Positions 23,550 through 37,115 are shown, counted from the first letter of the stretch. The stretch: 64,000 nucleotides of DNA from Drosophila miranda (GCF_003369915.1 NW_022881614.1:17834336-17898335), one strand, 5' to 3'. Numbers and translations are program-made. The notes: generated from the letters alone by a model not told the origin.

Positions 23550-24655
23550 CGAGGGGGAACGTTGTGAGTTGCTGCGGACACCGCAAATCTACGGTTATAC
23601 CCGATACTAAGTCAGTATGGCTCTACTCCGGCAGACGCCGCTAATATTAAACGACACGACAAAGAGTGCGTGCGAGAGAGACAGAAAATCAGTCTGAGCG
23701 TGACGTCGGGCGCTGCGTAGCCACTGAAAATTGATTTCTTCCTATTGGCTATAAAAATGATCTGATCTGATCCAGATTCAGCAATCTGATAGATATGGTC
23801 ATTATCTATGATTCTGCGTTTTTAGTTTTCTCGAATGTGCAATATTGTGGATGCAACAGATTTTCGTCCTTTGTGTGGGCGGAAGGGGGTGGTGCGAAAT
23901 TTTGAGATACACATTTTATAGTAAGATCTAACAGGAGTGCGGATACCAAATTTCGTTACTCTAGCCTTAATTGTCTCTGAGATTTTTGATTATCCCCAGA
24001 TTTTCGTCCTTTGCGGGGGCGGAAGGGGTTGTGGCGAAATTTTGAAACAAACTCGTCTCGGTCCGATATATTAGGAGTGTGGATACCAAATTTGGTTGCT
24101 CTAGCTTTTGTAGTCTCTGAGATCTAGGCGCTAATGTTTTACTCTAAGCAAAGCCGCCTATGCTATGTGTGTGTTAGAGAGAGACAGGGCGAGAAAAAAT
24201 GAAATTGTTTTCTTGATGCTGGCTATAATAATAATACGATCCAATTCAGATTACGCAGTCTTAAAGATATGGTCATTCTCTACAATTCTACGTTTTTGGT
24301 TTTCTCATATCTTTAAAATTGTGGATGCCACAGATTTTCGTCCTTTGTGGGGGCGGAAGTGGGCGTGGCGAAGTTTTGAAATATTTTTGTAGCAGTGACA
24401 TATCACAGAAGTCTGGATCCAAAACATCGTTTCTCTAGCTCTTATAGTCTTTGAGCACTAGGCGCTGAAGGGGACGGACAGACGGACATACGGACGGACG
24501 GACAGACAGACAGGGCTCAAACGACTCGGCTATTGATGCTGATCAAGAATATATATACTTTATGGGGTCGGAAACGATTCCTTCTGGACGTTACACACAT
24601 CCACTTTTACCACAAATCTAATATACCCCAATACTCGTTTTGAGTATCGGGTATA
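23550..24655. mobile_element. ISY-like Helitron (unit 11)
   Basis: Near-identical to the unit 9 copy, including the CAAACGACTCGG end that precedes an M unit. Confidence 0.78.
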
Positions 24656-25202
24656 AAAACACATTAAGAAGAAAAAGGCTTAAGTTCATTAACGAAGAAG
24701 TAAAACGACGAGACGACCATTTTGTTCAATAATAAAAGAAGAAACAACAAGTTTTATTTGCTGCAAGAAGACTGTACACATAGATGAATACATATATCAT
24801 TTTTATTACTTTCGATTTTATTATTATTTTTCTAACACACATACTGCTCCCCTTCGAAGAATATTTTCTATTATTTAGGAAGGCCTTATTTTCAAAAGAA
24901 TTTTTGTGTTGAGCTAAGCAAGACTCACACTTTTTATAGTCAATTCCCCAGCATGAAAACCCAATAGGCAGCCTACTTAATCGTTACAATACATAGTAAG
25001 CCTGGTGCGCCGGATCTTGCTGCAGCGGGCAAAGCGGATAATCACACGATTCACACGGGTTTATAAAATATATAACATACGTCTGAAATACTAAATACAC
25101 ATTCCATGAAAACACTCATACATGTGCACGGGTGTGGATGGATCCTAAGACTAAAGCAATTAAAAAATACTGCACTGTACCATCGTTTCATCCAAAAGAA
25201 TA

Positions 25203-25523
25203 CTAAGACTTGAGCAGAGTGGGGATGTCTACTTTGCGCAGAGCGTCTCTTGCTTTGAGGAGCATAGTATTGTGCGGCTGGCCAGTGAGGCCGGCCAAGT
25301 GATGCATATACCTGTCAATGTTGCCAACGCTCGGACCGGACGGTTCCAGCGGAGGCAATGGGACACCATTGAGGGCTGCAACCAGCTTCTGGCGCAGACC
25401 CTTCACGTACGCCTCCAGTCGCACATTCTCCTCCTTCAGTTCGGCCACCTCGCCCATCACCTTGGCATAGCCAACATTGGTGTTGTCCACGTGCTGCTCC
25501 AGCACCGCATTTAAATGTACCAC
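25203..25523 (-). CDS. Gene 2 copy (unit 12)
   Basis: Identical to unit 4; first in-frame ATG at 25455-25457. Confidence 0.5.
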   Translation of the reverse strand: MVHLNAVLEQHVDNTNVGYAKVMGEVAELKEENVRLEAYVKGLRQKLVAALNGVPLPPLEPSGPSVGNIDRYMHHLAGLTGQPHNTMLLKARDALRKVDIPTLLKS

Positions 25524-25669
25524 CTTAAATGTACGCTATAATTTAGAATTTAACCTTTTTGAAACAACCACAACAACACAACTATCAAACAAAACTATTT
25601 TTATTTAAGTTTTAATTTATTTTTGATTAACTTTTTTTTGCTGTTCCTAAGAAACAAATCCAAAAAAAA

Positions 25670-26773
25670 CGAGGGGGAACGTTGTGAGTTGCTGCGGACA
25701 CCGCAAATCTACGGTTATACCCGATACTAAGTCAGTATGGCTCTACTCCGGCAGACGCCGCTAATATTAAACGACACGACAAAGAGTGCGTGCGAGAGAG
25801 ACAGAAAATCAGTCTGAGCGTGACGTCGGGCGCTGCGTAGCCACTGAAAATTGATTTCTTCCTATTGGCTATAAAAATGATCTGATCTGATCCAGATTCA
25901 GCAATCTGATAGATATGCTCATTATCTATGATTCTGCGTTTTTAGTTTTCTCGAATGTGCAATATTGTGGATGCAACAGATTTTCGTCCTTTGTGTGGGC
26001 GGAAGGGGGTGGGGCGAAATTTTGAGATACACATTTTATAGTAAGATCTAACAGGAGTGCGGATACCAAATTTCGTTACTCTAGCCTTAATTGTCTCTGA
26101 GATTTTTGATTATCCCCAGATTTTCGTCCTTTGCGGGGCGGAAGGGGTTGTGGCGAAATTTTGAAACAAACTCGTCTCGGTCCGATATATTAGGAGTGTG
26201 GATACCAAATTTGGTTGCTCTAGCTTTTGTAGTCTCTGAGATCTAGGCGCTAATGTTTTACTCTAAGCAAAGCCGCCTATGCTACGTGTGTGTTAGAGAG
26301 AGACAGGGCGAGAAAAAATTAAATTGTTTTCTTGATGCTGGCTATAATAATAATACGATCCAATTCAGATTACGCAGTCTTAAAGATATGGTCATTCTCT
26401 ACAATTCTACGTTTTTGGTTTTCTCATATCTTTAAAATTGTGGATGCCACAGGTTTTCGTCCTTTGTGGGGGCGGAAGTGGGCGTGGCGAAGTTTTGAAA
26501 TATTTTTGTAGCAGTGACATATCACAGAAGTCTGGATCCAAAACATCGTTGCTCTAGCTCTTATAGTCTTTGAGCACTAGGCGCTGAAGGGGACGGACAG
26601 ACGGACATACGGACGGACGGACAGACAGACAGGGCTCAATCGACTCGGCTATTGATGCTGATCAAGAATATATATACTTTATGGGGTCGGAAACGATTCC
26701 TTCTGGACGTTACACACATCCACTTTTACCACAAATCTAATATACCCCAATACTCATTTGAGTATCGGGTATA
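25670..26773. mobile_element. ISY-like Helitron (unit 12)
   Basis: Marker set of unit 10, with a shortened G-run in module 2. Confidence 0.78.
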
Positions 26774-27211
26774 AAAACACATTAAGAAGAAAAAGGCTTA
26801 AGTTCATTAACGAAGAAGTAAAACGACGAGACGACCATTTTGTTCAATAATAAAAGAAGAAACAACAAGTTTTATTTGCTGCAAGAAGACTGTACACATA
26901 GATGAATACATATATCATTTTTATTACTTTCGATTTTATTATTATTTTTCTAACACACATACTGCTCCCCTTCGAAGAATATTTTCTATTATTTAGGAAG
27001 GCCTTATTTTCAAAAGAATTTTTGTGTTGAGCTAAGCAAGACTCACACTTTTTATAGTCAATTCCCCAGCATGAAAGCCCAATAGGCAGCCTACTTAATC
27101 GTTACAATACATAGTAAGCCTGACCAAAAAAGTCAGTGGACGGCTGCCTCGCCCCAACAGATTTTATTTCTCCCGTAAAATACGAGTAAGGTGAAACCTA
27201 CAAATTAAATC

Positions 27212-27620
27212 ATGATTTACGGCATGCTGGTGACACTCTCGACGGCAATCTATACTACGGTGGCCACCCTTTGGCAGGTTCAACGTGAGTGTAGAAAGTG
27301 GAAAGATGATTTGGTTCGAGCGTATGAGCTGTATGACTGTCTGATCTGATCCCACAGAGACCCTAATCAATTGGATGATGTCGTTTAGTCTTTTCATTTT
27401 GGGTCTGTTCTGCAAGCCGTATTTGATAGTTCCCCTGTTGGCAGCTGGGTTCTTCATGGTGCGCCGGATCTTGCTGCGGCGGGCAAAGCGGACCCAAGCC
27501 TGGAAATCGCCGGGTAACAACGAGTCTGGGTCGTCCAGGCATTACTCCATTAAAACCACACCATCACGTGACACGGAGAGCTCCCTGCCCAATAGCGTCG
27601 GTGACACATCCCAGAAGTAG
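27212..27620 (+). CDS. Gene 1 copy, 111 aa (unit 13)
   Basis: Exons 27212-27284 and 27358-27620; protein as unit 11. Confidence 0.6.
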
Positions 27621-27796
27621 TCGAGCAACGGATAATCACACGATTCACACGGGTTTATAAAATATATAACATACGTCTGAAATACTACATACACATTCCA
27701 TGAAAACACTCATACATGTGCACGGGTGTGGATGGATCCTAAGACTAAAGCAATTAAAAAATACTGCACTGTACCATCGTTTCATCCAAAAGAATA

Positions 27797-28117
27797 CTAA
27801 GACTTGAGCAGAGTGGGGATGTCTACTTTGCGCAGAGCGTCTCTTGCTTTGAGGAGCATAGTATTGTGCGGCTGGCCAGTGAGGCCGGCCAAGTGATGCA
27901 TATACCTGTCAATGTTGCCAACGCTCGGACCGGACGGTTCCAGCGGAGGCAATGGGACACCATTGAGGGCTGCAACCAGCTTCTGGCGCAGACCCTTCAC
28001 GTACGCCTCCAGTCGCACATTCTCCTCCTTCAGTTCGGCCACCTCGCCCATCACCTTGGCATAGCCAACATTGGTGTTGTCCACGTGCTGCTCCAGCACC
28101 GCATTTAAATGTACCAC
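27797..28117 (-). CDS. Gene 2 copy (unit 13)
   Basis: Identical to unit 4; first in-frame ATG at 28049-28051. Confidence 0.5.
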   Translation of the reverse strand: MVHLNAVLEQHVDNTNVGYAKVMGEVAELKEENVRLEAYVKGLRQKLVAALNGVPLPPLEPSGPSVGNIDRYMHHLAGLTGQPHNTMLLKARDALRKVDIPTLLKS

Positions 28118-28264
28118 CTTAAATGTACGCTATAATTTAGAATTTAACCTTTTTGAAACAACCACAACAACACAACTATCAAACAAAACTATTTTTTATT
28201 TAAGTTTTAATTTATTTTTGATTAACTTTTTTTTGCTGTTCCTAAGAAACAAATCCAAAAAAAA

Positions 28265-29368
28265 CGAGGGGGAACGTTGTGAGTTGCTGCGGACACCGCA
28301 CCGCTACGGTTATACCCGATACTAAGTCAGTATGGCTCTACTCTGGCAGACGCCGCTAATATTAAACGACACGACAAAGAGTGCGTGCGAGAGAGACAGA
28401 AAATCAGTCTGAGCGTGACGTCGGGCGCTGCGTAGCCACTGAAAATTGATTTGTTCCTATTGGCTATAAAAATGATCTGATCTGATCCAGATTCAGCAAT
28501 CTGATAGATATGGTCATTATCTATGATTCTGCGTTTTTAGTTTTCTCGAATGTGCAATATTGTGGATGCAACAGATTTTCGTCCTTTGTGTGGGCGGAAG
28601 GGGGTGGGGCGAAATTTTGAGATACACATTTTATAGTAAGATCTAACAGGAGTGCGGATGCCAAATTTCGTTACTCTAGCCTTAATTGTCTCTGAGATTT
28701 TTGATTATCCCCAGATTTTCGTCCTTTGCGGGGCGGAAGGGGTTGTGGCGAAATTTTGAAACAAACTCGTCTCGGTCCGATATATTAGGAGTGTGGATAC
28801 CAAATTTGGTTGCTCTAGCTTTTGTAGTCTCTGAGATCTAGGCGCTAATGTTTTACTCTAAGCAAAGCCGCCTATGCTATGTGTGTGTTAGAGAGAGACA
28901 GGGCGAGAAAAAATGAAATTGTTTTCTTGATGCTGGCTATAATAATAATACGATCCAATTCAGATTACGCAGTCTTAAAGATATGGTCATTCTCTACAAT
29001 TCTACGTTTTTGGTTTTCTCATATCTTTAAAATTGTGGATGCCACAGATTTTCGTCCTTTGTGGGGGCGGAAGTGGGCGTGGCGAAGTTTTGAAATATTT
29101 TTGTAGCAGTGACATATCACAGAAGTCTGGATCCAAAACATCGTTGCTCTAGCTCTTATAGTCTTTGAGCACTAGGCGCTGAAGGGGACGGACAGACGGA
29201 CATACGGACGGACGGACAGACAGACAGGGCTCAATCGACTCGGCTATTGATGCTGATCAAGAATATATATACTTTATGGGGTCGGAAACGATTCCTTCTG
29301 GACGTTACACACATCCACTTTTACCACAAATCTAATATACCCCAATACTCATTTGAGTATCGGGTATA
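28265..29368. mobile_element. ISY-like Helitron (unit 13)
   Basis: Has CACCGCTACGG beside the GCGG/CCGC hairpin and CTCTGGCAG near the edge, shared with units 14 and 17. Confidence 0.78.
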
Positions 29369-29806
29369 AAAACACATTAAGAAGAAAAAGGCTTAAGTTC
29401 ATTAACGAAGAAGTAAAACGACGAGACGACCATTTTGTTCAATAATAAAAGAAGAAACAACAAGTTTTATTTGCTGCAAGAAGACTGTACACATAGATGA
29501 ATACATATATCATTTTTATTACTTTCGATTTTATTATTATTTTTCTAACACACATACTGCTCCCCTTCGAAGAATATTTTCTATTATTTAGGAAGGCCTT
29601 ATTTTCAAAAGAATTTTTGTGTTGAGCTAAGCAAGACTCACACTTTTTATAGTCAATTCCCCAGCATGAAAGCCCAATAGGCAGCCTACTTAATCGTTAC
29701 AATACATAGTAAGCCTGACCAAAAAAGTCAGTGGACGGCTGCCTCGCCCCAACAGATTTTATTTCTCCCGTAAAATACGAGTAAGGTGAAACCTACAAAT
29801 TAAATC

Positions 29807-30215
29807 ATGATTTACGGCATGCTGGTGACACTCTCGACGGCAATCTATACTACGGTGGCCACCCTTTGGCAGGTTCAACGTGAGTGTAGAAAGTGGAAAG
29901 ATGGTTTGGTTCGAGCGTATGAGCTGTATGACTGTCTGATCTGATCCCACAGAGACCCTAATCAATTGGATGATGTCGTTTAGTCTTTTCATTTTGGGTC
30001 TGTTCTGCAAGCCGTATTTGATAGTTCCCCTGTTGGCAGCTGGGTTCTTCATGGTGCGCCGGATCTTGCTGCGGCGGGCAAAGCGGACCCAAGCCTGGAA
30101 ATCGCCGGGTAACAACGAGTCTGGGTCGTCCAGGCATTACTCCATTAAAACCACACCATCACGTGACACGGAGAGCTCCCTGCCCAATAGCGTCGGTGAC
30201 ACATCCCAGAAGTAG
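29807..30215 (+). CDS. Gene 1 copy, 111 aa (unit 14)
   Basis: Exons 29807-29879 and 29953-30215; protein as unit 11. The intron substitution leaves the splice sites unchanged. Confidence 0.6.
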
Positions 30216-30391
30216 TCGAGCAACGGATAATCACACGATTCACACGGGTTTATAAAATATATAACATACGTCTGAAATACTACATACACATTCCATGAAA
30301 ACACTCATACATGTGCACGGGTGTGGATGGATCCTAAGACTAAAGCAATTAAAAAATACTGCACTGTACCATCGTTTCATCCAAAAGAATA

Positions 30392-30712
30392 CTAAGACTT
30401 GAGCAGAGTGGGGATGTCTACTTTGCGCAGAGCGTCTCTTGCTTTGAGGAGCATAGTATTGTGCGGCTGGCCAGTGAGGCCGGCCAAGTGATGCATATAC
30501 CTGTCAATGTTGCCAACGCTCGGACCGGACGGTTCCAGCGGAGGCAATGGGACACCATTGAGGGCTGCAACCAGCTTCTGGCGCAGACCCTTCACGTACG
30601 CCTCCAGTCGCACATTCTCCTCCTTCAGTTCGGCCACCTCGCCCATCACCTTGGCATAGCCAACATTGGTGTTGTCCACGTGCTGCTCCAGCACCGCATT
30701 TAAATGTACCAC
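30392..30712 (-). CDS. Gene 2 copy (unit 14)
   Basis: Identical to unit 4; first in-frame ATG at 30644-30646. Confidence 0.5.
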   Translation of the reverse strand: MVHLNAVLEQHVDNTNVGYAKVMGEVAELKEENVRLEAYVKGLRQKLVAALNGVPLPPLEPSGPSVGNIDRYMHHLAGLTGQPHNTMLLKARDALRKVDIPTLLKS

Positions 30713-30859
30713 CTTAAATGTACGCTATAATTTAGAATTTAACCTTTTTGAAACAACCACAACAACACAACTATCAAACAAAACTATTTTTTATTTAAGT
30801 TTTAATTTATTTTTGATTAACTTTTTTTTGCTGTTCCTAAGAAACAAATCCAAAAAAAA

Positions 30860-31962
30860 CGAGGGGGAACGTTGTGAGTTGCTGCGGACACCGCACCGCT
30901 ACGGTTATACCCGATACTAAGTCAGTATGGCTCTACTCTGGCAGACGCCGCTAATATTAAACGACACGACAAAGAGTGCGTGCGAGAGAGACAGAAAATC
31001 AGTCTGAGCGTGACGTCGGGCGCTGCGTAGCCACTGAAAATTGATTTGTTCCTATTGGCTATAAAAATGATCTGATCTGATCCAGATTCAGCAATCTGAT
31101 AGATATGGTCATTATCTATGATTCTGCGTTTTTAGTTTTCTCGAATGTGCAATATTGTGGATGCAACAGATTTTCGTCCTTTGTGTGGGCGGAAGGGGGT
31201 GGGGCGAAATTTTGAGATACACATTTTATAGTAAGATCTAACAGGAGTGCGGATACCAAATTTCGTTACTCTAGCCTTAATTGTCTCTGAGATTTTTGAT
31301 TATCCCCAGATTTTCGTCCTTTGCGGGGCGGAAGGGGTTGTGGCGAAATTTTGAAACAAACTCGTCTCGGTCCGATATATTAGGAGTGTGGATACCAAAT
31401 TTGGTTGCTCTAGCTTTTGTAGTCTCTGAGATCTAGGCGCTAATGTTTTACTCTAAGCAAAGCCGCCTATGCTATGTGTGTGTTAGAGAGAGACAGGGCG
31501 AGAAAAAATGAAATTGTTTTCCTGATGCTGGCTATAATAATAATACGATCCAATTCAGATTACGCAGTCTTAAAGATATGGTCATTCTCTACAATTCTAC
31601 GTTTTTGGTTTTCTCATATCTTTAAAATTGTGGATGCCACAGATTTTCGTCCTTTGTGGGGGCGGAAGTGGGCGTGGCGAAGTTTTGAAATATTTTTGTA
31701 GCAGTGACATATCACAGAAGTCTGGATCCAAAACATCGTTGCTCTAGCTCTTATAGTATTTGAGCACTAGGCGCTGAAGGGGACGGACAGACGGACATAC
31801 GGACGGACGGACAGACAGACAGGGCTCAATCGACTCGGCTATTGATGCTGATCAAGAATATATATACTTTTGGGGTCGGAAACGATTCCTTCTGGACGTT
31901 ACACACATCCACTTTTACCACAAATCTAATATACCCCAATACTCATTTGAGTATCGGGTATA
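30860..31962. mobile_element. ISY-like Helitron (unit 14)
   Basis: Complete; edge variants as in unit 13. Confidence 0.78.
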
Positions 31963-32400
31963 AAAACACATTAAGAAGAAAAAGGCTTAAGTTCATTAAC
32001 GAAGAAGTAAAACGACGAGACGACCATTTTGTTCAATAATAAAAGAAGAAACAACAAGTTTTATTTGCTGCAAGAAGACTGTACACATAGATGAATACAT
32101 ATATCATTTTTATTACTTTCGATTTTATTATTATTTTTCTAACACACATACTGCTCCCCTTCGAAGAATATTTTCTATTATTTAGAAAGGCCTTATTTTC
32201 AAAAGAATATTTGTGTTGAGCTAAGCAAGACTCACACTTTTTATAGTCAATTCCCCAGCATGAAAGCCCAATAGGCAGCCTACTTAATCGCTACAATACA
32301 TAGTAAGCCTGACCAAAAAAGTCAGTGGACGGCTGCCTCGCCCCAACAGATTTTATTTCTCCCGTAAAATACGAGTAAGGTGAAACCCACAAATTAAATC

Positions 32401-32809
32401 ATGATTTACGGCATGCTGGTGACACTCTCGACGGCAATCTATACTACGGTGGCCACCCTTTGGCAGGTTCAACGTGAGTGTAGAAAGTGGAAAGATGGTT
32501 TGGTTCGAGCGTATGAGCTGTATGACTGTCTGATCTGATCCCACAGAGACCCTAATCAATTGGATGATGTCGTTTAGTCTTTTCATTTTGGGTCTGTTCT
32601 GCAAGCCGTATTTGATAGTTCCCCTGTTGGCAGCTGGGTTCTTCATGGTGCGCCGGATCTTGCTGCGGCGGGCAAAGCGGACCCAAGCCTGGAAATCGCC
32701 GGGTAACAACGAGTCTGGGTCGTCCAGGCATTACTCCATTAAAACCACACCATCACGTGACACGGAGAGCTCCCTGCCCAATAGCGTCGGTGACACATCC
32801 CAGAAGTAG
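32401..32809 (+). CDS. Gene 1 copy, 111 aa (unit 15)
   Basis: Exons 32401-32473 and 32547-32809; protein as unit 11, with one private change in the 5' leader. Confidence 0.6.
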
Positions 32810-32985
32810 TCGAGCAACGGATAATCACACGATTCACACGGGTTTATAAAATATATAACATACGTCTGAAATACTACATACACATTCCATGAAAACACTC
32901 ATACATGTGCACGGGTGTGGATGGATCCTAAGACTAAAGCAATTAAAAAATACTGCACTGTACCATCGTTTCATCCAAAAGAATA

Positions 32986-33306
32986 CTAAGACTTGAGCAG
33001 AGTGGGGATGTCTACTTTGCGCAGAGCGTCTCTTGCTTTGAGGAGCATAGTATTGTGCGGCTGGCCAGTGAGGCCGGCCAAGTGATGCATATACCTGTCA
33101 ATGTTGCCAACGCTCGGACCGGACGGTTCCAGCGGAGGCAATGGGACACCATTGAGGGCTGCAACCAGCTTCTGGCGCAGACCCTTCACGTACGCCTCCA
33201 GTCGCACATTCTCCTCCTTCAGTTCGGCCACCTCGCCCATCACCTTGGCATAGCCAACATTGGTGTTGTCCACGTGCTGCTCCAGCACCGCATTTAAATG
33301 TACCAC
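32986..33306 (-). CDS. Gene 2 copy (unit 15)
   Basis: Identical to unit 4; first in-frame ATG at 33238-33240. Confidence 0.5.
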   Translation of the reverse strand: MVHLNAVLEQHVDNTNVGYAKVMGEVAELKEENVRLEAYVKGLRQKLVAALNGVPLPPLEPSGPSVGNIDRYMHHLAGLTGQPHNTMLLKARDALRKVDIPTLLKS

Positions 33307-33453
33307 CTTAAATGTACGCTATAATTTAGAATTTAACCTTTTTGAAACAACCACAACAACACAACTATCAAACAAAACTATTTTTTATTTAAGTTTTAAT
33401 TTATTTTTGATTAACTTTTTTTTGCTGTTCCTAAGAAACAAATCCAAAAAAAA

Positions 33454-34558
33454 CGAGGGGGAACGTTGTGAGTTGCTGCGGACACCGCAAATCTACGGTT
33501 ATACCCGATACTAAGTCGGTATGGCTCTACTCCGGCAGACGCCGCTAATATTAAACGACACGACAAAGAGTGCGTGCGAGAGAGACAGAAAATCAGTCTG
33601 AGCGTGACGTCGGGCGCTGCGTAGCCACTGAAAATTGATTTGTTCCTATTGGCTATAAAAATGATCTGATCTGATCCAGATTCAGCAATCTGATAGATAT
33701 GGTCATTATCTATGATTCTGCGTTTTTAGTTTTCTCGAATGTGCAATATTGTGGATGCAACAGATTTTCGTCCTTTGTGTGGGCGGAAGGGGGTGGGGCG
33801 AAATTTTGAGATACACATTTTATAGTAAGATCTAACAGGAGTGCGGATGCCAAATTTCGTTACTCTAGCCTTAATTGTCTCTGAGATTTTTGATTATCCC
33901 CAGATTTTCGTCCTTTGCGGGGCGGAAGGGGTTGTGGCGAAATTTTGAAACAAACTCGTCTCGGTCCGATATATTAGGAGTGTGGATACCAAATTTGGTT
34001 GCTCTAGCTTTTGTAGTCTCTGAGATCTAGGCGCTAATGTTTTACTCTAAGCAAAGCCGCCTATGCTATGTGTGTGTTAGAGAGAGACAGGGCGAGAAAA
34101 AATGAAATTGTTTTCTTGATGCTGGCTATAATAATAATACGATCCAATTCAGATTACGCAGTCTTAAAGATATGGTCATTCTCTACAATTCTACGTTTTT
34201 GGTTTTCTCATATCTTTAAAATTGTGGATGCCACAGGTTTTCGTCCTTTGTGGGGGCGGAAGTGGGCGTGGCGAAGTTTTGAAATATTTTTGTAGCAGTG
34301 ACATATCACAGAAGTCTGGATCCAAAACATCGTTGCTCTAGCTCTTATAGTCTTTGAGCACTAGGCGCTGAAGGGGACGGACAGACGGACATACGGACGG
34401 ACGGACAGACAGACAGGGCTCAAACGACTCGGCTATTGATGCTGATCAAGAATATATATACTTTATGGGGTCGGAAACGATTCCTTCTGGACGTTACACA
34501 CATCCACTTTTACCACAAATCTAATATACCCCAATACTCGTTTTGAGTATCGGGTATA
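33454..34558. mobile_element. ISY-like Helitron (unit 15)
   Basis: Complete; shares CACAGGTTTTCG with units 10 and 12. Confidence 0.78.
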
Positions 34559-35105
34559 AAAACACATTAAGAAGAAAAAGGCTTAAGTTCATTAACGAAG
34601 AAGTAAAACGACGAGACGACCATTTTGTTCAATAATAAAAGAAGAAACAACAAGTTTTATTAGCTGCAAAAAGACTGTACACATAGATGAATACATATAT
34701 CATTTTTATTACTTTCGATTTTATTATTATTTTTCTAACACACATACTGCTCCCCTTCGAAGAATATTTTCTATTATTTAGGAAGGCCTTATTTTCAAAA
34801 GAATTTTTGTGTTGAGCTAAGCAAGACTCACACTTTTTATAGTCAATTCCCCAGCATGAAAACCCAATAGGCAGCCTACTTAATCGTTACAATACATAGT
34901 AAGCCTGGTGCGCCGGATCTTACTGCAGCGGGCAAAGCGGATAATCACACGATTCACACGGGTTTATAAAATATATAACATACGTCTGAAATACTAAATA
35001 CACATTCCATGAAAACACTCATACATGTGCACGGGTGTGGATGGATCCTAAGACTAAAGCAATTAAAAAATACTGCACTGTACCATCGTTTCATCCAAAA
35101 GAATA

Positions 35106-35426
35106 CTAAGACTTGAGCAGAGTGGGGATGTCTACTTTGCGCAGAGCGTCTCTTGCTTTGAGGAGCATAGTATTGTGCGGCTGGCCAGTGAGGCCGGCCA
35201 AGTGATGCATATACCTGTCAATGTTGCCAACGCTCGGACCGGACGGTTCCAGCGGAGGCAATGGGACACCATTGAGGGCTGCAACCAGCTTCTGGCGCAG
35301 ACCCTTCACGTACGCCTCCAGTCGCACATTCTCCTCCTTCAGTTCGGCCACCTCGCCCATCACCTTGGCATAGCCAACATTGGTGTTGTCCACGTGCTGC
35401 TCCAGCATCGCATTTAAATGTACCAC
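35106..35426 (-). CDS. Gene 2 copy (unit 16)
   Basis: One change against unit 4, Val to Met (NAMLEQ), which creates an extra in-frame ATG close to the possible exon start. Confidence 0.48.
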   Translation of the reverse strand: MVHLNAMLEQHVDNTNVGYAKVMGEVAELKEENVRLEAYVKGLRQKLVAALNGVPLPPLEPSGPSVGNIDRYMHHLAGLTGQPHNTMLLKARDALRKVDIPTLLKS

Positions 35427-35573
35427 CTTAAATGTACGCTATAATTTAGAATTTAACCTTTTTGAAACAACCACAACAACACAACTATCAAACAAAACTA
35501 TTTTTTATTTAAGTTTTAATTTATTTTTGATTAACTTTTTTTTGCTGTTCCTAAGAAACAAATCCAAAAAAAA

Positions 35574-36677
35574 CGAGGGGGAACGTTGTGAGTTGCTGCG
35601 GACACCGCAAATCTACGGTTATACCCGATACTAAGTCAGTATGGCTCTACTCCGGCAGACGCCGCTAATATTAAACGACACGACAAAGAGTGCGTGCGAG
35701 AGAGACAGAAAATCAGTCTGAGCGTGACGTCGGGCGCTGCGTAGCCACTGAAAATTGATTTGTTCCTATTGGCTATAAAAATGATCTGATCTGATCCAGA
35801 TTCAGCAATCTGATAGATATGGTCATTATCTATGATTCTGCGTTTTTAGTTTTCTCGAATGTGCAATATTGTGGATGCAACAGATTTTCGTCCTTTGTGT
35901 GGGCGGAAGGGGGTGGGGCGAAATTTTGAGATACACATTTTATAGTAAGATCTAACAGGAGTGCGGATGCCAAATTTCGTTACTCTAGCCTTAATTGTCT
36001 CTGATATTTTTGATTATCCCCAGATTTTCGTCCTTTGCGGGGGCGGAAGGGGTTGTGGCGAAATTTTGAAACAAACTCGTCTCGGTCCGATATATTAGGA
36101 GTGTGGATACCAAATTTGGTTGCTCTAGCTTTTGTAGTCTCTGAGATCTAGGCACTAATGTTTTACTCTAAGCAAAGCCGCCTATGCTACGTGTGTGTTA
36201 GAGAGAGACAGGGCGAGAAAAAATGAAATTGTTTTCTTGATGCTGGCTATAATAATAATACGATCCAATTCAGATTACGCAGTCTTAAAGATATGGTCAT
36301 TCTCTACAATTCTACGTTTTTGGTTTTCTCATATCTTTAAAATTGTGGATGCCACAGATTTTCGTCCTTTGTGGGGGCGGAAGTGGGCGTGGCGAAGTTT
36401 TGAAATATTTTTGTAGCAGTGACATATAACAGAAGTCTGGATCCAAAACATCGTTGCTCTAGCTCTTATAGTCTTTGAGCACTAGGCGCTGAAGGGACGG
36501 ACAGACGGACATACGGACGGACGGACAGACAGACAGGGCTCAATCGACTCGGCTATTGATGCTGATCAAGAATATATATACTTTATGGGGTCGGAAACGA
36601 TTCCTTCTGGACGTTACACACATCCACTTTTACCACAAATCTAATATACCCCAATACTCATTTGAGTATCGGGTATA
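35574..36677. mobile_element. ISY-like Helitron (unit 16)
   Basis: Complete, with scattered private substitutions. Confidence 0.78.
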
Positions 36678-37115
36678 AAAACACATTAAGAAGAAAAAGG
36701 CTTAAGTTCATTAACGAAGAAGTAAAACGACGAGACGACCATTTTGTTCAATAATAAAAGAAGAAACAACAAGTTTTATTTGCTGCAAGAAGACTGTACA
36801 CATAGATGAATACATATATCATTTTTATTACTTTCGATTTTATTATTATTTTTCTAACACACATACTGCTCCCCTTCGAAGAATATTTTCTATTATTTAG
36901 GAAGGCCTTATTTTTAAAAGAATTTTTGTGTTGAGCTAAGCAAGACTCACACTTTTTATAGTCAATTCCCCAGCATGAAAGCCCAATAGGCAGCCTACTT
37001 AATCGTTACAATACATAGTAAGCCTGACCAAAAAAGTCAGTGGACGGCTGCCTCGCCCCAACAGATTTTATTTCTCCCGTAAAATACGAGTAAGGTGAAA
37101 CCTACAAATTAAATC

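Larger units (their letters stand above)
22059..24655 (+). repeat. Array unit 11, L class
   Basis: Complete unit; second half of the first 4.7-kb dimer. The spacer has the GAAAGCCC variant found in units 11, 13-15, 17 and 18. Confidence 0.88.
24656..26773 (+). repeat. Array unit 12, M class
   Basis: Near-copy of unit 10, displaced by 4715-4716 bp. Confidence 0.88.
26774..29368 (+). repeat. Array unit 13, L class
   Basis: Second half of the duplicated dimer for its gene part. Its ISY differs from unit 11 and matches units 14 and 17 (CACCGCTACGG edge), so the dimer identity ends inside this unit. Confidence 0.88.
29369..31962 (+). repeat. Array unit 14, L class
   Basis: Complete; shares an intron variant (AAGATGGTTTGG) with unit 15. 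Confidence 0.88.
31963..34558 (+). repeat. Array unit 15, L class
   Basis: Complete; linked at its right end to M-class unit 16 by the CAAACGACTCGG and ACTCGTTTTGAG variants. Confidence 0.88.
34559..36677 (+). repeat. Array unit 16, M class
   Basis: Gene 1 reduced to the same 33-bp remnant as unit 9, here with one extra substitution (CTTACTGCAGC). Confidence 0.88.
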
